Source of the DNA: Erwinia sp. OLFS4
Lineage (GTDB): Bacteria > Pseudomonadota > Gammaproteobacteria > Enterobacterales > Enterobacteriaceae
DNA length: 64,000 nucleotides
Direction of reading: 5' to 3'
NCBI RefSeq assembly: GCF_002752165.1
Contig: NZ_MOMB01000051.1
Coordinates: 33,399 to 97,398, forward strand
Shown here: positions 32,032 through 43,095 of the stretch, in pieces
Layout of the letters: every line of letters begins with the position of its first letter
Position numbering within the stretch: the first letter of the stretch is position 1
Notes under the pieces: generated by a model
The model's input: the letters and a program-made list of their open reading frames with translations, nothing else
Told to the model about the DNA's origin: nothing
The model's database searches: none
Position numbers and translations under genes: made by a program

Positions 32032-33699
32032 TCAGGAAGCAGGAATTTTTAACACCTGCCCCAGCATCACATTCTGCGACTTCATTTTGTTCGCCTGCAT
32101 AATGACCTGCGGACTGACGCCATAATGCGCCGCAATCGCCGACAGCGAATCACCGCGTACCACTTTATGATGCTGTAATCCTTTGGTCACCGCCGGCGGG
32201 GCACTGGCACTGGCACTGGCACTGGCAGGGACGCTGAGCCGTTGCCCGACCCAGACAGTCGGTTTCTTCAGATGATTCAGCGTACTGAGCGTTGAAGTGC
32301 TGACACCATAATGCGCGGCAATACCCGACAGCGTCTCACCGCGTTTAACAACGTGACGCACCGTCGGGCCGGTATACTGGGTCGGGCCACTGGCACTATT
32401 GGCGGATACGCTCACCGCCGCAGCACTCTGTAGCGGACGGTTTTCCGCTTTTGGCACCGACTGAAGCGGATGCGTCAAAAAATAATTGCGCAGGCCATGA
32501 TAAATTGCGCTGGCCACTTTCTGCTGATAAACGCTGGAACCGAGCAGCCGTTCACCCGCCGGGTTACTGATAAAGCCGGTTTCCACCAGCAGCGATGGAA
32601 TGTCCGGCGAACGCAGCACGCCGAGGCTGGCATGCTCAGGACGGCGCTTATGCAACACACCAATATGCTGCAACTGGGCAAGCACTTTTACCGCCACGTC
32701 GTAACCCACCCGCTGAGAATGACCAAACTGTAAATCAAGGACGGCCTGACTAAGATAAGGGTCGGCCTGACTGTTGGCCAGCAGATCGCCGGCACCACCA
32801 AGCAGCTCCGATTGTTTTTCATGCTGCTCCAGCCAGTTTGCCATTTCACTGTTCGCGCGGCGGTTTGACAGCACCCAAACCGAAGCCCCTGAGGCAGTAC
32901 GATTCGGCGCCGCATCGGCATGAATCGAAACCAGCAGATTTGCATTTTGTTTACGCGCGACGTCGGAGCGTCCCATCACCGAGATAAAATAATCGCCGTC
33001 CCGGGTCATCACCCCCTTAAACATTGGGTCATCATTGAGCAGCACCCGAAGTTTACGTGCAATGGCAATCGTCACGTTTTTCTCTTTCAGCCCGCCTGCC
33101 CCTATCGCCCCGGGGTCCTGACCGCCGTGACCCGCATCAATCGCCACCACGACCCGATCGTTACCGGCACTGGCACTGGCGCCGCCGCCGGGCGCAACGC
33201 GGGTATCTTCACTGGCAACCGCGGTGACGGGATTGCGGTTAAACGGATTTTTCTGTGCTGCCGCCGGACGCGTCGCTGTTGAACGGGTGGCGGCCGGCGC
33301 ACTGCTGACCGGCTGGCTGGCCCGGATAGTAAATACCGCGCGGTAACCACTACCGGCTTTTTGCGTCACGGCATGGGTACGTCCTGGCTGGGTCAGTTCA
33401 AAAACCAGCCGGATACTCTGGTTATCTTTCGGCTGACTGGTGCGGATAACTTTAACCAGGTTCCTGCAGCTAAAACTCAGGGGTAGCCCCTGTACAACAC
33501 CGCTTTTGCGGATATCCAGCACCACGCGTTCCGGGTTATGCAAAGGGAAAAAAGCATAATCCGGCTGAGCGGTGAAATTCAGCGTCACCGTTGCCTGATT
33601 ATTGCCGTTGGACACATTGATATCGGAAAGATTGGCCGCCAGAGCCGGTAAAGTAACTAACAAGAACAGTGCCGTCAGACCTGTTTTTATATAATGCAT
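32032..33699 (-). CDS. amiB: AmiB, N-acetylmuramoyl-L-alanine amidase with two LysM domains
   Basis: A periplasmic zinc amidase that splits septal murein under EnvC control. The 555-residue precursor has a signal peptide ([20 protein letters not shown]), an AMIN domain (about 24-120), an Amidase_3 domain (about 185-415; I-D-A-G-H-G-G-x-D-P-G, S-I-H-A-D-A, V-E-T-G-F-I-S) and two C-terminal LysM repeats (about 455-500 and 510-555). E. coli AmiB (445) ends after the amidase. I start at ATG 33699; an in-frame TTG three codons upstream is possible. A (GCACTG)x4 tract encodes an Ser-Ala linker between the LysM repeats. Confidence 0.94.
   Translation of the reverse strand: MHYIKTGLTALFLLVTLPALAANLSDINVSNGNNQATVTLNFTAQPDYAFFPLHNPERVVLDIRKSGVVQGLPLSFSCRNLVKVIRTSQPKDNQSIRLVFELTQPGRTHAVTQKAGSGYRAVFTIRASQPVSSAPAATRSTATRPAAAQKNPFNRNPVTAVASEDTRVAPGGGASASAGNDRVVVAIDAGHGGQDPGAIGAGGLKEKNVTIAIARKLRVLLNDDPMFKGVMTRDGDYFISVMGRSDVARKQNANLLVSIHADAAPNRTASGASVWVLSNRRANSEMANWLEQHEKQSELLGGAGDLLANSQADPYLSQAVLDLQFGHSQRVGYDVAVKVLAQLQHIGVLHKRRPEHASLGVLRSPDIPSLLVETGFISNPAGERLLGSSVYQQKVASAIYHGLRNYFLTHPLQSVPKAENRPLQSAAAVSVSANSASGPTQYTGPTVRHVVKRGETLSGIAAHYGVSTSTLSTLNHLKKPTVWVGQRLSVPASASASASAPPAVTKGLQHHKVVRGDSLSAIAAHYGVSPQVIMQANKMKSQNVMLGQVLKIPAS
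32201..32224. repeat. Hexanucleotide microsatellite (GCACTG)x4 in amiB
   Basis: Four perfect tandem copies of GCACTG encode alternating Ser-Ala residues in the linker between the two LysM domains. Copy-number change would add or remove two residues without a frameshift. Confidence 0.85.
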
Positions 33700-33701
33700 T
33701 A

Positions 33702-34175
33702 TCAGCAACCTTTCACTCCGTCTATTTCCTGCAGCATTTTATCGCCGGTTGCGCTCAACGCACTTAAAATTGCTTTCCGTCCCGGCTGCTGATACGACAG
33801 GCTGAGTGCCAGATCCGGCGCAGGAAGAACGCCGTCGCCCTGCTGAGGCCATTCCACCAGACAAAGCGTATTTTGCGTGAAATAGTCGCGTATTCCCATA
33901 AACTCCAGTTCCTGCGGATCCGCCAGCCGGTATAGATCAAAATGATAAACCGTCCGGTCATCCAGCGTATAAGGTTCAACCAGAGTATAGGTCGGGCTTT
34001 TAACATTACCCTGATGTCCCAGTGCATGCAGGAATCCACGGCAGAAAGTGGTTTTACCTGCACCGAGGTCACCTTGTAAATGGATCACCACCGCGCCATG
34101 ACAGACACGGGCAACGTTCGCCGCCAGATTAAGGGTAGCCGCCTCATCTGGCAGCGAAAATACACAGCTTTTCAT
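33702..34175 (-). CDS. tsaE: TsaE, tRNA t6A biosynthesis ATPase
   Basis: A 157-residue P-loop ATPase that works with TsaB, TsaC and TsaD to make N6-threonylcarbamoyladenosine in ANN-decoding tRNAs. The Walker A motif is G-D-L-G-A-G-K-T-T (about 36-44), and the characteristic [11 protein letters not shown] segment follows. It overlaps nnr by four bases (ATGA) and ends two bases before the amiB ATG. Confidence 0.97.
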   Translation of the reverse strand: MKSCVFSLPDEAATLNLAANVARVCHGAVVIHLQGDLGAGKTTFCRGFLHALGHQGNVKSPTYTLVEPYTLDDRTVYHFDLYRLADPQELEFMGIRDYFTQNTLCLVEWPQQGDGVLPAPDLALSLSYQQPGRKAILSALSATGDKMLQEIDGVKGC

Positions 34176-35695
34176 TTTAATGGAATCAACATTTCTGGAT
34201 TAAGGTACAGGTACAGCTGAGAAAAAAGATCGGAAGCCAGCATGCCGCGCGGGCCTTTCAGGCCGGCAACGCGATCTGCCGCCGCCCCATGTACAACGCA
34301 ACCGGCGCAGGCAGCATCATACAACGACAACTTCTGCCCTGTCAGTGCGCCAATGATGCCCGCAAGCACATCCCCCATGCCACCACTTGCCATTCCGGGA
34401 TTGCCAACATCGGCGATAGCCAGCTCAGCCTGCTGGCTGGCAATGATAGTGCCGGCGCCTTTTAACACCACCACCCCGCCATAGCGCTTTGCCAGACGCT
34501 GCGCCGCCGCGACACGATCGCCTTCAATTTCGCCGATGCTCACGTTCAGCAGCCGGGCCGCCTCGCCGGGATGAGGCGTAATAATGCGATTCTGACGTTT
34601 ATCCGGCCTGATTGCCAGCAGGTTTAGCGCATCGGCATCCCACAGCATCGGTTTCGCGGTATTTTCAGCTTTTTTTAACGCCTGTTTACCCCAGTCACCT
34701 TGCCCCAGTCCCGGACCGATAACAATCACGTCGGCCCATTCCAGTGCATCAGCAAGCGTATGCTCACTGAGTTCATCCACCATCAGTTCTGGTCGGGCTG
34801 TCAGTAAGGGACCAATATTATCTGCATGGGTAATTACCCGTACCAGACCGGCGCCACTGCGCACTGCCGCTTCGGCTGCCAGCCGGATAGCACCCGCCGT
34901 ACCGCGATCGCCGCCAATCATCACCAGACGGCCATTATCCCCTTTATGACTGCTGGCGCGGCGTGGAGACAGCCAGCCGGTGAGGGAACCACTATCAATG
35001 CGTGACCACGGCGCATTTTGTCCGGCAAGCCAGCGCGTCAGACCAAGCGCATGGTAAGACAGTCGCCCGACATGATCGCGTGCCTTGCCGGTTAATAAGC
35101 CGGGTTTTAACGCAATGAAGGTCAGGGTCGCGTCAGCGTTGACTACCGCGCCGGGTGTTGTGCCGTTTTCTGCAACTAACCCGGAGGGAATATCTATAGA
35201 AAAGACCGCGGCCGGATGGTTATTCACCTGGCGGATAAGCTCTGCATAAGGCGAACGTGGCGCACGGTTCAGACCGGTGCCGAGCAGCGCATCAACAATC
35301 ACCTCAACATTTTCCGGCCAGGGGGCATCGGCGGCGTGAATCACCCCGCCAGCCGCCAGCCAGGCCTCTCTTGCCTGCTGCGCTTCATCCGGCAAACTCC
35401 GGCTCCCTTCACAGGCCAGTAAGGTCACCGTCAGGCCTGCCGATTGTGCCAGGCGCGCCACAACGTAACCATCACCGCCATTATTACCATGACCACAGAG
35501 GATAAGCAGATGCGCTGCCCGCGGCCAGCGCTGTTGTATCAGCTGAAAAGCGGCTTCACCGGCACGTAGCATCAGTTCATACAGCGTCAGACCCAACGCA
35601 TCGGCCGCCTCTTTTTCCAGCGCCGCCATCGCTCCGGCGGGCCACAAGGAGTGAGGTAAACCATCGCCGTGGTGTTCGCTATGCAGATCAGTCAT
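34172..35695 (-). CDS. nnr: Nnr, bifunctional NAD(P)H-hydrate repair enzyme
   Basis: The 507-residue cytoplasmic enzyme repairs hydrated NAD(P)H. The N-terminal epimerase domain (about 1-215) has the [11 protein letters not shown] motif, and the C-terminal ADP-dependent dehydratase domain (about 230-500) has the [15 protein letters not shown] signature. It is the first gene of nnr-tsaE-amiB. In E. coli queG is divergent from it; here the upstream 660 bp hold no gene. Confidence 0.96.
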   Translation of the reverse strand: MTDLHSEHHGDGLPHSLWPAGAMAALEKEAADALGLTLYELMLRAGEAAFQLIQQRWPRAAHLLILCGHGNNGGDGYVVARLAQSAGLTVTLLACEGSRSLPDEAQQAREAWLAAGGVIHAADAPWPENVEVIVDALLGTGLNRAPRSPYAELIRQVNNHPAAVFSIDIPSGLVAENGTTPGAVVNADATLTFIALKPGLLTGKARDHVGRLSYHALGLTRWLAGQNAPWSRIDSGSLTGWLSPRRASSHKGDNGRLVMIGGDRGTAGAIRLAAEAAVRSGAGLVRVITHADNIGPLLTARPELMVDELSEHTLADALEWADVIVIGPGLGQGDWGKQALKKAENTAKPMLWDADALNLLAIRPDKRQNRIITPHPGEAARLLNVSIGEIEGDRVAAAQRLAKRYGGVVVLKGAGTIIASQQAELAIADVGNPGMASGGMGDVLAGIIGALTGQKLSLYDAACAGCVVHGAAADRVAGLKGPRGMLASDLFSQLYLYLNPEMLIPLK

Positions 35696-36360
35696 ATCTC
35701 ATCCTCCCGGTCTGACTCAACGCGGCCAGCGGATAAATCAGCATAAAGCAACGCGCTTATCGCCGGGTGAAAAGTGGTGATAAACACGCTGAATAATCCG
35801 CAGTCTGGCCATATCAGCCGCGATGGCGGCGAAAAGATCTATCATAACGTATTGCGCAGCAGGCTGAAAATGACGCGCCGACCCGATACCACCACCGGGG
35901 AATCACTGCGTATAGCCACGCAATTGTTCGTTAGCGGCGCTGACCCGCAACGCAAAGCCGGTTTTCTTCCCTGAGGACACGAGCCCCCGGCAGGTTAGCG
36001 CGAAGAAGTGAGTAAGGCGAAATATTGCCAGACGCTAAGGCCGGCCAGTGGCAGGATATCCGGCGGGAAACGCGGTGACAGACGGCCACGCAGCGTTTTC
36101 CACAAGCTGTGCATAAAAACAAAAAAACGTTGTCATTCAATCTTCACAAAAACTACAAGTGATCCAGTTAACAAACTGAAATATTTTAATAGTGTTAAAA
36201 ATCATAAGGTAAAACAAAAAAGACAAATTCGTTAAAACACCGGTTTTTCGCAGGGAAGTCAGGAAACCTGTGGATAACTCTGTTTACAACCGACAAAAAG
36301 ACCGGACAAAACGACAGGCGATAGCAGGCAAACCACAATGTGAATCAACAAAGAAATGTC
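35696..36360. other. Gene-free segment at the queG position with DnaA-box cluster
   Basis: Between nnr and the tRNA-Gly genes there are 665 bp without a supported gene. E. coli has queG here; I find no QueG-like reading frame or remnant. The right half (36117-36240) is strongly AT-rich and is flanked by consensus DnaA boxes at 36096-36104, 36108-36116 and 36269-36277, plus a one-mismatch box at 36339-36347. See the separate entry. Confidence 0.6.
36096..36347. promoter_or_regulatory. DnaA-box cluster, candidate datA-type DnaA-titration locus
   Basis: TTTTCCACA (36096-36104) and TGTGCATAA (36108-36116, the complement of TTATGCACA) face each other across three bases. TGTGGATAA (36269-36277) is the complement of the perfect box TTATCCACA. 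TGTGAATCA (36339-36347) is one mismatch from consensus on the minus strand. Three fit TTWTNCACA exactly. They flank an AT-rich stretch of about 120 bp. In E. coli the DnaA-titrating, RIDA-independent locus datA maps near the glyVXY region (my recollection). I could not confirm an IHF site, which datA function needs. Confidence 0.5.
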
Positions 36361-36436
<76 letters not shown>

Positions 36437-36463
36437 AAAGAGAAGCAGATGGCCTGTAACAGC

Positions 36464-36539
<76 letters not shown>

Positions 36540-36570
36540 GTTTCAGCGGCTGTTACTGCGCATCCTGATT

Positions 36571-36646
<76 letters not shown>

Positions 36647-36693
36647 ATTACGTCACCGAAGCCGTGCAAAATCAGCAACGGTACGGGGAGCGC

Positions 36694-36721
36694 ATTATAC
36701 GAGAAATCCTTATAGCCGCAA
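36694..36721 (-). promoter_or_regulatory. Promoter of the tRNA-Gly operon
   Basis: On the minus strand, TTGCGG (36721-36716), a 16-bp spacer, then a perfect TATAAT (36699-36694). A GC-rich discriminator (GCGCTCCCC) follows, the hallmark of stringently controlled stable-RNA promoters. Confidence 0.85.
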
Positions 36722-36805
36722 GCTTCTTCTCGCAAAATTTTGTGCTTTTTGCATGACTGACGATTTTATCGTCGACCCGCTGTTTTAATCAACAGCGTCC
36801 TGCCC

Positions 36806-37357
36806 TTACTCTGCCAGATTGAGTAAATGCTCACGATAGTAAGCTAACTCAGCGATCGATTCACGAATGTCCTCCAGTGCCTGGTGGGTGCCACGTTTTT
36901 TAAAGCCTGGCAGGATTGCTGGTTTCCAGCGCCGCGCCAGCTCTTTCAGGGTGCTGACATCCAGATAACGATAATGAAAATAGGCCTCTAATTGCGGCAT
37001 ATATTCGAAGAGAAAACGGCGATCCTGCCCAATGCTGTTACCACATATAGGCGATTTGCCTGCCGGTATCCACTGTTGTAAAAAAGCGATAGTCGCCTGT
37101 TCCGCATCACCTTCACTCAGTGAACTGGCTTTCACGCGCTTGACCAGGCCGCTGCGCGTATGGGTGCGTACGTTCCACTCATCCATCAATGCCAGCTGTG
37201 CATCAGACTGATGCACAGCCATAACCGGCCCTTCTGCCAGCACGGTCAGATTGGCATCCGTGACAATTGTCGCAATCTCAATAATACGATCGCGCTTTGG
37301 ATCCAGTCCGGTCATTTCCAGGTCGATCCAGATAAGATTATTTTCATTCAGTGTCAT
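36806..37357 (-). CDS. orn: Oligoribonuclease
   Basis: Orn degrades 2-5-nt RNA oligomers, including pGpG, to mononucleotides; it is essential in E. coli. The 183-residue protein has the DEDDh exonuclease motifs: D12 and E14 in I-D-L-E-M-T-G-L-D, and the C-terminal [10 protein letters not shown]. The start at 37357 ([17 protein letters not shown]) matches E. coli. It is divergent from rsgA. Confidence 0.97.
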   Translation of the reverse strand: MTLNENNLIWIDLEMTGLDPKRDRIIEIATIVTDANLTVLAEGPVMAVHQSDAQLALMDEWNVRTHTRSGLVKRVKASSLSEGDAEQATIAFLQQWIPAGKSPICGNSIGQDRRFLFEYMPQLEAYFHYRYLDVSTLKELARRWKPAILPGFKKRGTHQALEDIRESIAELAYYREHLLNLAE

Positions 37358-37516
37358 GCTGCATCCCGCGTGAGTCATTGCCATCATTGCTTTCAGGTTA
37401 TCCCGCTGTTCCGCCAGCGGGTAACCGCGTCCGACAGTGGGAGAGTATCCGATTAGCGTGTATCATAGACGTTTTGCCCCGCTTGAGTGAAATGCTCTGT
37501 AACCGCGTGAGGAAAA

Positions 37517-38572
37517 GTGAGTAAAAACAAACTGTCAAAAGGGCAGCAGCGCCGGGTCAATGCGAATCATCAGCGTCGTCTCAGCACGCGCACGCAGAAA
37601 CCGGAAGCCGATGATAGCCAATTCGGTGAGGCCTGTGACGGCCTGGTTATCAGCCGCTTTGGGATGCACGCAGACGTGGAAGATGCCCAAGGTGAACATC
37701 ACCGCTGCAATATTCGCAGAACCATCCGCTCCCTGGTCACCGGCGATCGGGTAGTCTGGCGTCCCGGTATTGGCAACGGCAGCGGGGTGAAAGGCATTGT
37801 TGAAGCGGTACATGACCGCCAGTCGGTGCTGACCCGGCCCGACCTGTACGATGGCGTAAAGCCGGTTGCCGCCAATATTGACCAGATTCTGATTGTGTCG
37901 GCTATTCTGCCGGAATTGTCGCTGAATATTATCGACAGGTATCTGGTTGCCAGCGAAACGCTGGACATTGAACCGCTGCTGGTGCTCAACAAAACCGATC
38001 TGCTCGATGACCCGGCCCGTGAATTTGTTGAACAACAGATGGCCATTTATCGCCATATCGGCTATCGGGTTATCATGGCCTCCAGCCGTCAGCACGAGGG
38101 ATTACAGGCGCTGGAAAAAGCCCTGGCTGGACGCACCAGTATTTTTGCCGGACAATCCGGCGTCGGTAAATCCAGCCTGCTGAATACCTTACTGGGTCTT
38201 GAACTGGACGACCAGGCCATTCTGACGAATGAGGTGTCTGACGTCTCCGGACTGGGGCAACATACCACCACCGCGGCCCGGCTTTATCATTTCCCCCATG
38301 GCGGCGATGTTATCGACTCCCCGGGTGTACGTGAGTTCGGCTTATGGCATCTTGAACCGGAACAAATTACCTATGGTTTTGTCGAATTTCGTGCATTTTT
38401 AGGCAGCTGTAAGTTTCGCGATTGCAAACATGATAGCGACCCCGGCTGTGCGATCCGGGCGGCGGTCGAACGCGGTGAAATCAGTTCTTCGCGTTTTGAC
38501 AACTACCACCGGATTCTGGAAAGCATGTCGCAAATTAAAAGCAGAAAAAACTTTTATGAAGGCGACAGCTAA
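37517..38572 (+). CDS. rsgA: RsgA, 30S ribosome-maturation GTPase
   Basis: A circularly permuted GTPase that acts late in 30S assembly. The 351-residue protein has an N-terminal OB fold, a permuted G domain (N-K-T-D before G-Q-S-G-V-G-K-S-S and D-S-P-G), and a C-terminal zinc motif (C-K-F-R-D-C-K-H, then C). Start is GTG at 37517, with GAGGAAAA upstream and the expected [20 protein letters not shown]. psd follows 107 bp downstream. Confidence 0.97.
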   Translation: MSKNKLSKGQQRRVNANHQRRLSTRTQKPEADDSQFGEACDGLVISRFGMHADVEDAQGEHHRCNIRRTIRSLVTGDRVVWRPGIGNGSGVKGIVEAVHDRQSVLTRPDLYDGVKPVAANIDQILIVSAILPELSLNIIDRYLVASETLDIEPLLVLNKTDLLDDPAREFVEQQMAIYRHIGYRVIMASSRQHEGLQALEKALAGRTSIFAGQSGVGKSSLLNTLLGLELDDQAILTNEVSDVSGLGQHTTTAARLYHFPHGGDVIDSPGVREFGLWHLEPEQITYGFVEFRAFLGSCKFRDCKHDSDPGCAIRAAVERGEISSSRFDNYHRILESMSQIKSRKNFYEGDS

Positions 38573-38679
38573 ATCCTGATTTATATATTAAACAGGCAGT
38601 ATCAACCGCCTGATTGACCAGTGGCGGTGACAACCCTGCCGGGATGTCGTACGGTAACTAAACAAGCCAGGAGGCTAAC

Positions 38680-39579
38680 GTGCTTGATAAATTTAAACTC
38701 GGCCTGAATGCCGTGTTGCCCAAAAAAGCCCTGACGGAACTGGCAGGATGGGGAGCAGCTAAACGCGGAGGCCGCCTGACGAAAGCGGTCATCGATCTGT
38801 TTATCTGGTTTTATAAAGTTGACATGTCCGAAGCACAAAAACCGGACAGCGCACACTATCGTACTTTTAATGATTTTTTCGTGCGCCCGTTGCGCGACGA
38901 TGCGCGTCCGCTGGATGCCGATCCTAATTTACTGGTACTGCCAGCCGATGGCACCATCAGCCAGCTTGGCCACATTGAAGGCAATCAGATTTTTCAGGCT
39001 AAAGGCCACCATTATTCTCTCGACGCACTGGTTGCCGGCAGTCCCCACATGAGCGAAATCTTTCGCGACGGCGAATTTATTACCACCTATCTTGCACCGC
39101 GTGACTATCACCGTGTACATATGCCTTGTAACGGTATATTACGTGAGATGATTTACGTTCCCGGCGACCTTTATTCGGTCAATCCGCTCACTGCCCGCAA
39201 TATCCCGAACCTGTTCGCCCGCAATGAACGGGTTATTTGTCTGTTTGACACGGAATTTGGTCCGATGGCACAAATTCTGGTAGGGGCGACGATTGTTGGC
39301 AGTATTGAAACCGTCTGGGCGGGCACGGTCACGCCGCCGCGTGATGGTGCAATAAAGCGCTGGAGCTGGCCGCAAGCTGAAGAGCCCGGCGCTGTCGTGC
39401 TACTCAAAGGCCAGGAAATGGGGCGTTTTAAACTCGGTTCAACGGTAATTAATCTGTTTGCACCCGGTAAAATCAGGCTGGTCGAAAGCCTGACGCCGGA
39501 AACCACCACCCGTCTGGGTCAGCCGCTGGCGATAGCCATTCAGCCACAGCCAGCCTCACCCACCAGCGGCCAAAGGTAG
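38680..39579 (+). CDS. psd: Phosphatidylserine decarboxylase proenzyme
   Basis: Psd makes phosphatidylethanolamine at the inner membrane. The proenzyme self-cleaves at the L-G-S-T motif (residues 252-255) so that Ser254 becomes the pyruvoyl cofactor, giving a large beta and small alpha chain. The 299-residue protein is about 20 residues shorter than the E. coli enzyme because it lacks most of the acidic C-terminal tail. Start is GTG at 38680 with AGGAGG nine bases upstream. It lies six bases before mscM. Confidence 0.97.
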   Translation: MLDKFKLGLNAVLPKKALTELAGWGAAKRGGRLTKAVIDLFIWFYKVDMSEAQKPDSAHYRTFNDFFVRPLRDDARPLDADPNLLVLPADGTISQLGHIEGNQIFQAKGHHYSLDALVAGSPHMSEIFRDGEFITTYLAPRDYHRVHMPCNGILREMIYVPGDLYSVNPLTARNIPNLFARNERVICLFDTEFGPMAQILVGATIVGSIETVWAGTVTPPRDGAIKRWSWPQAEEPGAVVLLKGQEMGRFKLGSTVINLFAPGKIRLVESLTPETTTRLGQPLAIAIQPQPASPTSGQR

Positions 39580-39585
39580 CCTCTT

Positions 39586-42500
39586 ATGCCACGCTTGCTT
39601 ATCGCGCTGCTTTTCAGCTGGGGACTTATCCAGCCGGCCCTGGCTGCCGGTGAACTGGATGCGGCGCAGATTAAGCAACAGCTGGAAGAGGCTAAATCGG
39701 CCAAAGATTCACCAACACAAACTGAAACCATTGCCGCACTCAGCACCACGCTTGATTATCTGAACGATCGCAGCACCTCGCTGCATCGTATCCGGCAATA
39801 TCAGCAGGTTATTGAAGACTTTCCCCAACAGGCACGCGAATTACGCCAGCAGATCAGCACGTTCGATCAGGTCCCTGAACACGCCATGAGCACGCTGTCG
39901 GCGGCGGAACTGCAACAGGAAATTTTGCGTGTTAACAGCCAGCTCATGGAAGAAAGGCGCCTGGCTCAGCAGAATCAGGACAGCGCGCGTGAAATAGGCA
40001 ACTCACGCAGCCAGCTGCCACAGCAGGAATTTAGCGCCCGTCGTGAAGTTAACGAAGCGGTACGGCGACTGCATAACGTCAAACAGGCAACCAGCCCGTT
40101 GTCCCAGGCGCAGTATGAAGCTCGTCAGGCTGCGGCTCTCGCCAAAAAAGCCCGGGTTGATGAATTCGAGCTGGCACAGCTGTCAGTGAATAATCGTCAG
40201 GAGCTGGCACGGTTACGCGCTGAACTGCACAGAAAAAAATATGCGCAGCTGGACAAATACTTTCTCTCTTTGCGTCAGCAGCTTTATAACCTGCGTCAGC
40301 GTGAAGCTGAAATCACCTTACAGCGCGCCAGACAGGTCGCAGAAACTCATCCAGCATTACCCGCGGCGATTACCGAACAATTTAACGTTAATCATCAACT
40401 TTCCGAGGCGCTCAACCAACAGGCACAGCGCATTGAACAGCTGACAAAACTGCAGCGTACCGCCGTTGATAATACCCAGCAGGTTCGTAAAACGCTGAGC
40501 ACAATTCTTGAGCAGTCTCAGTGGCTGAGTGAGTCTGATGTGCTGGCTGAAGCTCTGCGTACCCAGGTGGAGCGTCTGCCGGAAATGCCAAATACGCTGC
40601 AAAATGATAATGAAATCACGCGCTACCGTGTTAAACGTTTTTATTATGAGGATATGCAAGCCCGGTTGCCGCAGCTGCAGCAAATGCAACAGGAAAATGG
40701 CGATCCCCTGACTGCCGGACAAAAACAGATCCTGGATGAACAACTAAAAACCCAGGGTGAACTGTTAACCTCACTGATTAACGGCAGCGATAATCTGATA
40801 CTGGAAATGACCAAGCTACGCGTCGCTAACGGCCAGTTAATTGACGCATTAAATGAGGTCAAAGAAGCCACACACCGTTATCTGTTCTGGGCTGCGGATA
40901 TACGCAGCATCAATCTGAGCACCCCGCTGGACACCTTGCATGACCTTAACCGGCTGCTGTCACTGGATACCCTTGGCCAGCTCAGCGGTGCACTGGTGAT
41001 GATGTTTACCAGCCGTGAAACGCTGTTGCCGATTATTGGCGCACTGCTGCTGGTTGGCTTTAGCCTCAGTACCCGTCGCCATTATCGCCAGTTTCTTAAT
41101 CGCGCCGCGCAACAAATTGGTAACGTGACTCAGGATCATTTCCGGCTGACGGTATATACCGTGTTCTGGTCAATACTGGTGGCAGTGCCATTACCGGTTC
41201 TGTGGGCAACGCTGGGCTTTGGCTTACAGCACGCCTGGCGCTACCCTATTGCCAATGCCATCGGTGACGGGGTGACCGCTACCCTGCCGCTGCTCTGGGG
41301 CGTCATGATAAGCGCCGCATTCGCGCGGCCAAACGGCCTGTTTATTGCCCATTTCCGCTGGTCGGAAAAGCGCGCAGCACGGGCGATGCGCTACTATTCG
41401 CTCAGCATCGGTTTCATCGTGCCGCTGGTGATGCTGTTGATTGCCTTCGATCATCTCGATGACAACGATTTCTCCGCCACTCTGGGACGGCTGTGCTTTA
41501 TTCTGATATGCGGGGCACTCAGTCTGGTAACCGTCAGCCTGAAGCGCGCCGGTATTCCGCTCTATCTTGATAAAGACGGCAGTGGCGATAACCTGCTTAA
41601 TGCCGTCTTCTGGTATCTGCTGGTGGCCACGCCGATGGTTGCCGCTATCGCCGCCTGCCTCGGCTATCTGGCTACGGCGCAAGCGCTGTTAGGCCGGCTG
41701 GAAACCTCGGTGACTATCTGGTTTATACTGCTGGTGATTTATTACATTATTCGCCGCTGGATGCTGATTCAACGCCGGCGTATTGCCTTCGATCGTGCCC
41801 GCCAGCGTCGCGCTGACATCCTCTCAGCACGGGCAAAAGGGGAGGAGATTACCCTGCCCCCTGCCGAGCAGGATGATGAGCAGGTTATCAATCTCGACAT
41901 AATCAGCGCTCAGTCACTGCGCCTGGTCCGCTCGTTACTGACGCTGATCGCACTGGTGTCAGTTATTATCCTGTGGTCAGAGATTTACCCTGCCTTTGGT
42001 TTTCTGGAAAATATTCACCTGTGGGATAGCAGCAGCACAATACATGGCGTGGAAAATATCCATCCCATCACGCTCGGCTCTCTGCTCATCGCCATTCTGG
42101 TGCTGATTATTACCACGTTGCTGGTACGTAATATGCCGGCACTGCTGGAGCTGGCTGTACTCCAGCATCTTGCCCTGTCACCGGGAACCGGTTATGCCAT
42201 CACCACCCTGAGCAAATATTTGCTGATCCTGATTGGCGGCCTGATGGGCTTTTCACTGATCGGTATCGACTGGTCTAAACTGCAATGGCTGGTAGCCGCT
42301 ATGGGGCTGGGACTGGGTTTCGGTTTACAGCAAATTTTTGCCAACTTCATTTCCGGCCTGATTATCCTGTTTGAAAAACCTATCCGCATCGGTGATACCG
42401 TCACCCTGCGCGATCTCACCGGCAGCGTCACCCGTATTAATACCCGTGCCACCACCATTACCGACTGGGACAGAAAAGAGATCATCGTTCCAAATCAGGC

Positions 42501-42906
42501 TTTTATAACCGAACAATTTGTAAACTGGTCGCTATCAGATTCAGTCACCCGTATTGTGCTGACGATTCCGGCAAGCGCAGAAGCCAGTACCGAGCAGGTC
42601 GTCCAGGTGCTGCTGGCTGCTGCCGCTCGCTGCAGCTATGTCTTAGAAACCCCCAAAGCTGAAGCCTGGCTGGTGGACCTGCATCAGGGTATTCAGCGCT
42701 TTGAGTTACGCGTTCATGCCGCTGAAATGGGGCACCGAATGCCGTTGCGTCATGAACTGCACCGCCTGATTCTGGAAGGTTACCGCGAGCAGGGCCTTGA
42801 AATGCCGTTTCCGCCTTTCCAGGCCAGAGTGGAAACCGGACCGCCGCAACCGGCTGGTTCTCAGGCCGACGGACGTCAGAAAACCTTCCGCTCCGGCGGC
42901 CTGTAA
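39586..42906 (+). CDS. mscM: MscM (YjeP), miniconductance mechanosensitive channel
   Basis: A 1106-residue MscS-superfamily channel protecting cells from hypo-osmotic shock. It has a signal peptide (MPRLLIALLFSWGLIQPALA), a large coiled-coil periplasmic domain (about 22-470), about eleven transmembrane helices (about 475-900), and the C-terminal MscS pore and cytoplasmic domain (about 870-1085, with the Gly/Ala-rich M-G-L-G-L-G-F-G-L-Q-Q-I-F-A-N pore helix). It is co-directional with psd. Confidence 0.96.
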   Translation: MPRLLIALLFSWGLIQPALAAGELDAAQIKQQLEEAKSAKDSPTQTETIAALSTTLDYLNDRSTSLHRIRQYQQVIEDFPQQARELRQQISTFDQVPEHAMSTLSAAELQQEILRVNSQLMEERRLAQQNQDSAREIGNSRSQLPQQEFSARREVNEAVRRLHNVKQATSPLSQAQYEARQAAALAKKARVDEFELAQLSVNNRQELARLRAELHRKKYAQLDKYFLSLRQQLYNLRQREAEITLQRARQVAETHPALPAAITEQFNVNHQLSEALNQQAQRIEQLTKLQRTAVDNTQQVRKTLSTILEQSQWLSESDVLAEALRTQVERLPEMPNTLQNDNEITRYRVKRFYYEDMQARLPQLQQMQQENGDPLTAGQKQILDEQLKTQGELLTSLINGSDNLILEMTKLRVANGQLIDALNEVKEATHRYLFWAADIRSINLSTPLDTLHDLNRLLSLDTLGQLSGALVMMFTSRETLLPIIGALLLVGFSLSTRRHYRQFLNRAAQQIGNVTQDHFRLTVYTVFWSILVAVPLPVLWATLGFGLQHAWRYPIANAIGDGVTATLPLLWGVMISAAFARPNGLFIAHFRWSEKRAARAMRYYSLSIGFIVPLVMLLIAFDHLDDNDFSATLGRLCFILICGALSLVTVSLKRAGIPLYLDKDGSGDNLLNAVFWYLLVATPMVAAIAACLGYLATAQALLGRLETSVTIWFILLVIYYIIRRWMLIQRRRIAFDRARQRRADILSARAKGEEITLPPAEQDDEQVINLDIISAQSLRLVRSLLTLIALVSVIILWSEIYPAFGFLENIHLWDSSSTIHGVENIHPITLGSLLIAILVLIITTLLVRNMPALLELAVLQHLALSPGTGYAITTLSKYLLILIGGLMGFSLIGIDWSKLQWLVAAMGLGLGFGLQQIFANFISGLIILFEKPIRIGDTVTLRDLTGSVTRINTRATTITDWDRKEIIVPNQAFITEQFVNWSLSDSVTRIVLTIPASAEASTEQVVQVLLAAAARCSYVLETPKAEAWLVDLHQGIQRFELRVHAAEMGHRMPLRHELHRLILEGYREQGLEMPFPPFQARVETGPPQPAGSQADGRQKTFRSGGL

Positions 42907-43036
42907 CGCCGCCATCGCCAAATCCCGCTTTACCACCCACAACCGGAGCTGGCTTGATCCTGCTGTATTTCTCCCGCCGTACTCCTGCCCCGTCTGGCCG
43001 TTACCCGGCTTTCTGCTGCAGATATCAGGGATTAAT

Positions 43037-43052
43037 TGCGAAGCTGCTCACA
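43037..43052. promoter_or_regulatory. CRP-like binding site
   Basis: TGCGA-N6-TCACA differs from the CRP consensus TGTGA-N6-TCACA at one base. Its centre is about 50 bp upstream of the candidate -35 box, in the range used by class I CRP sites. Confidence 0.5.
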
Positions 43053-43095
43053 ACTTAAACAATAAAGCCGGCAACGTTATTGCCATGTAAATAAG

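Noticed and set aside
32201..32224. Tandem repeats in amiB as a CRISPR-like or intergenic repeat array
   Set aside because: The units are six bases, contiguous and in frame within a protein linker; there are no spacers or cas genes in the window.
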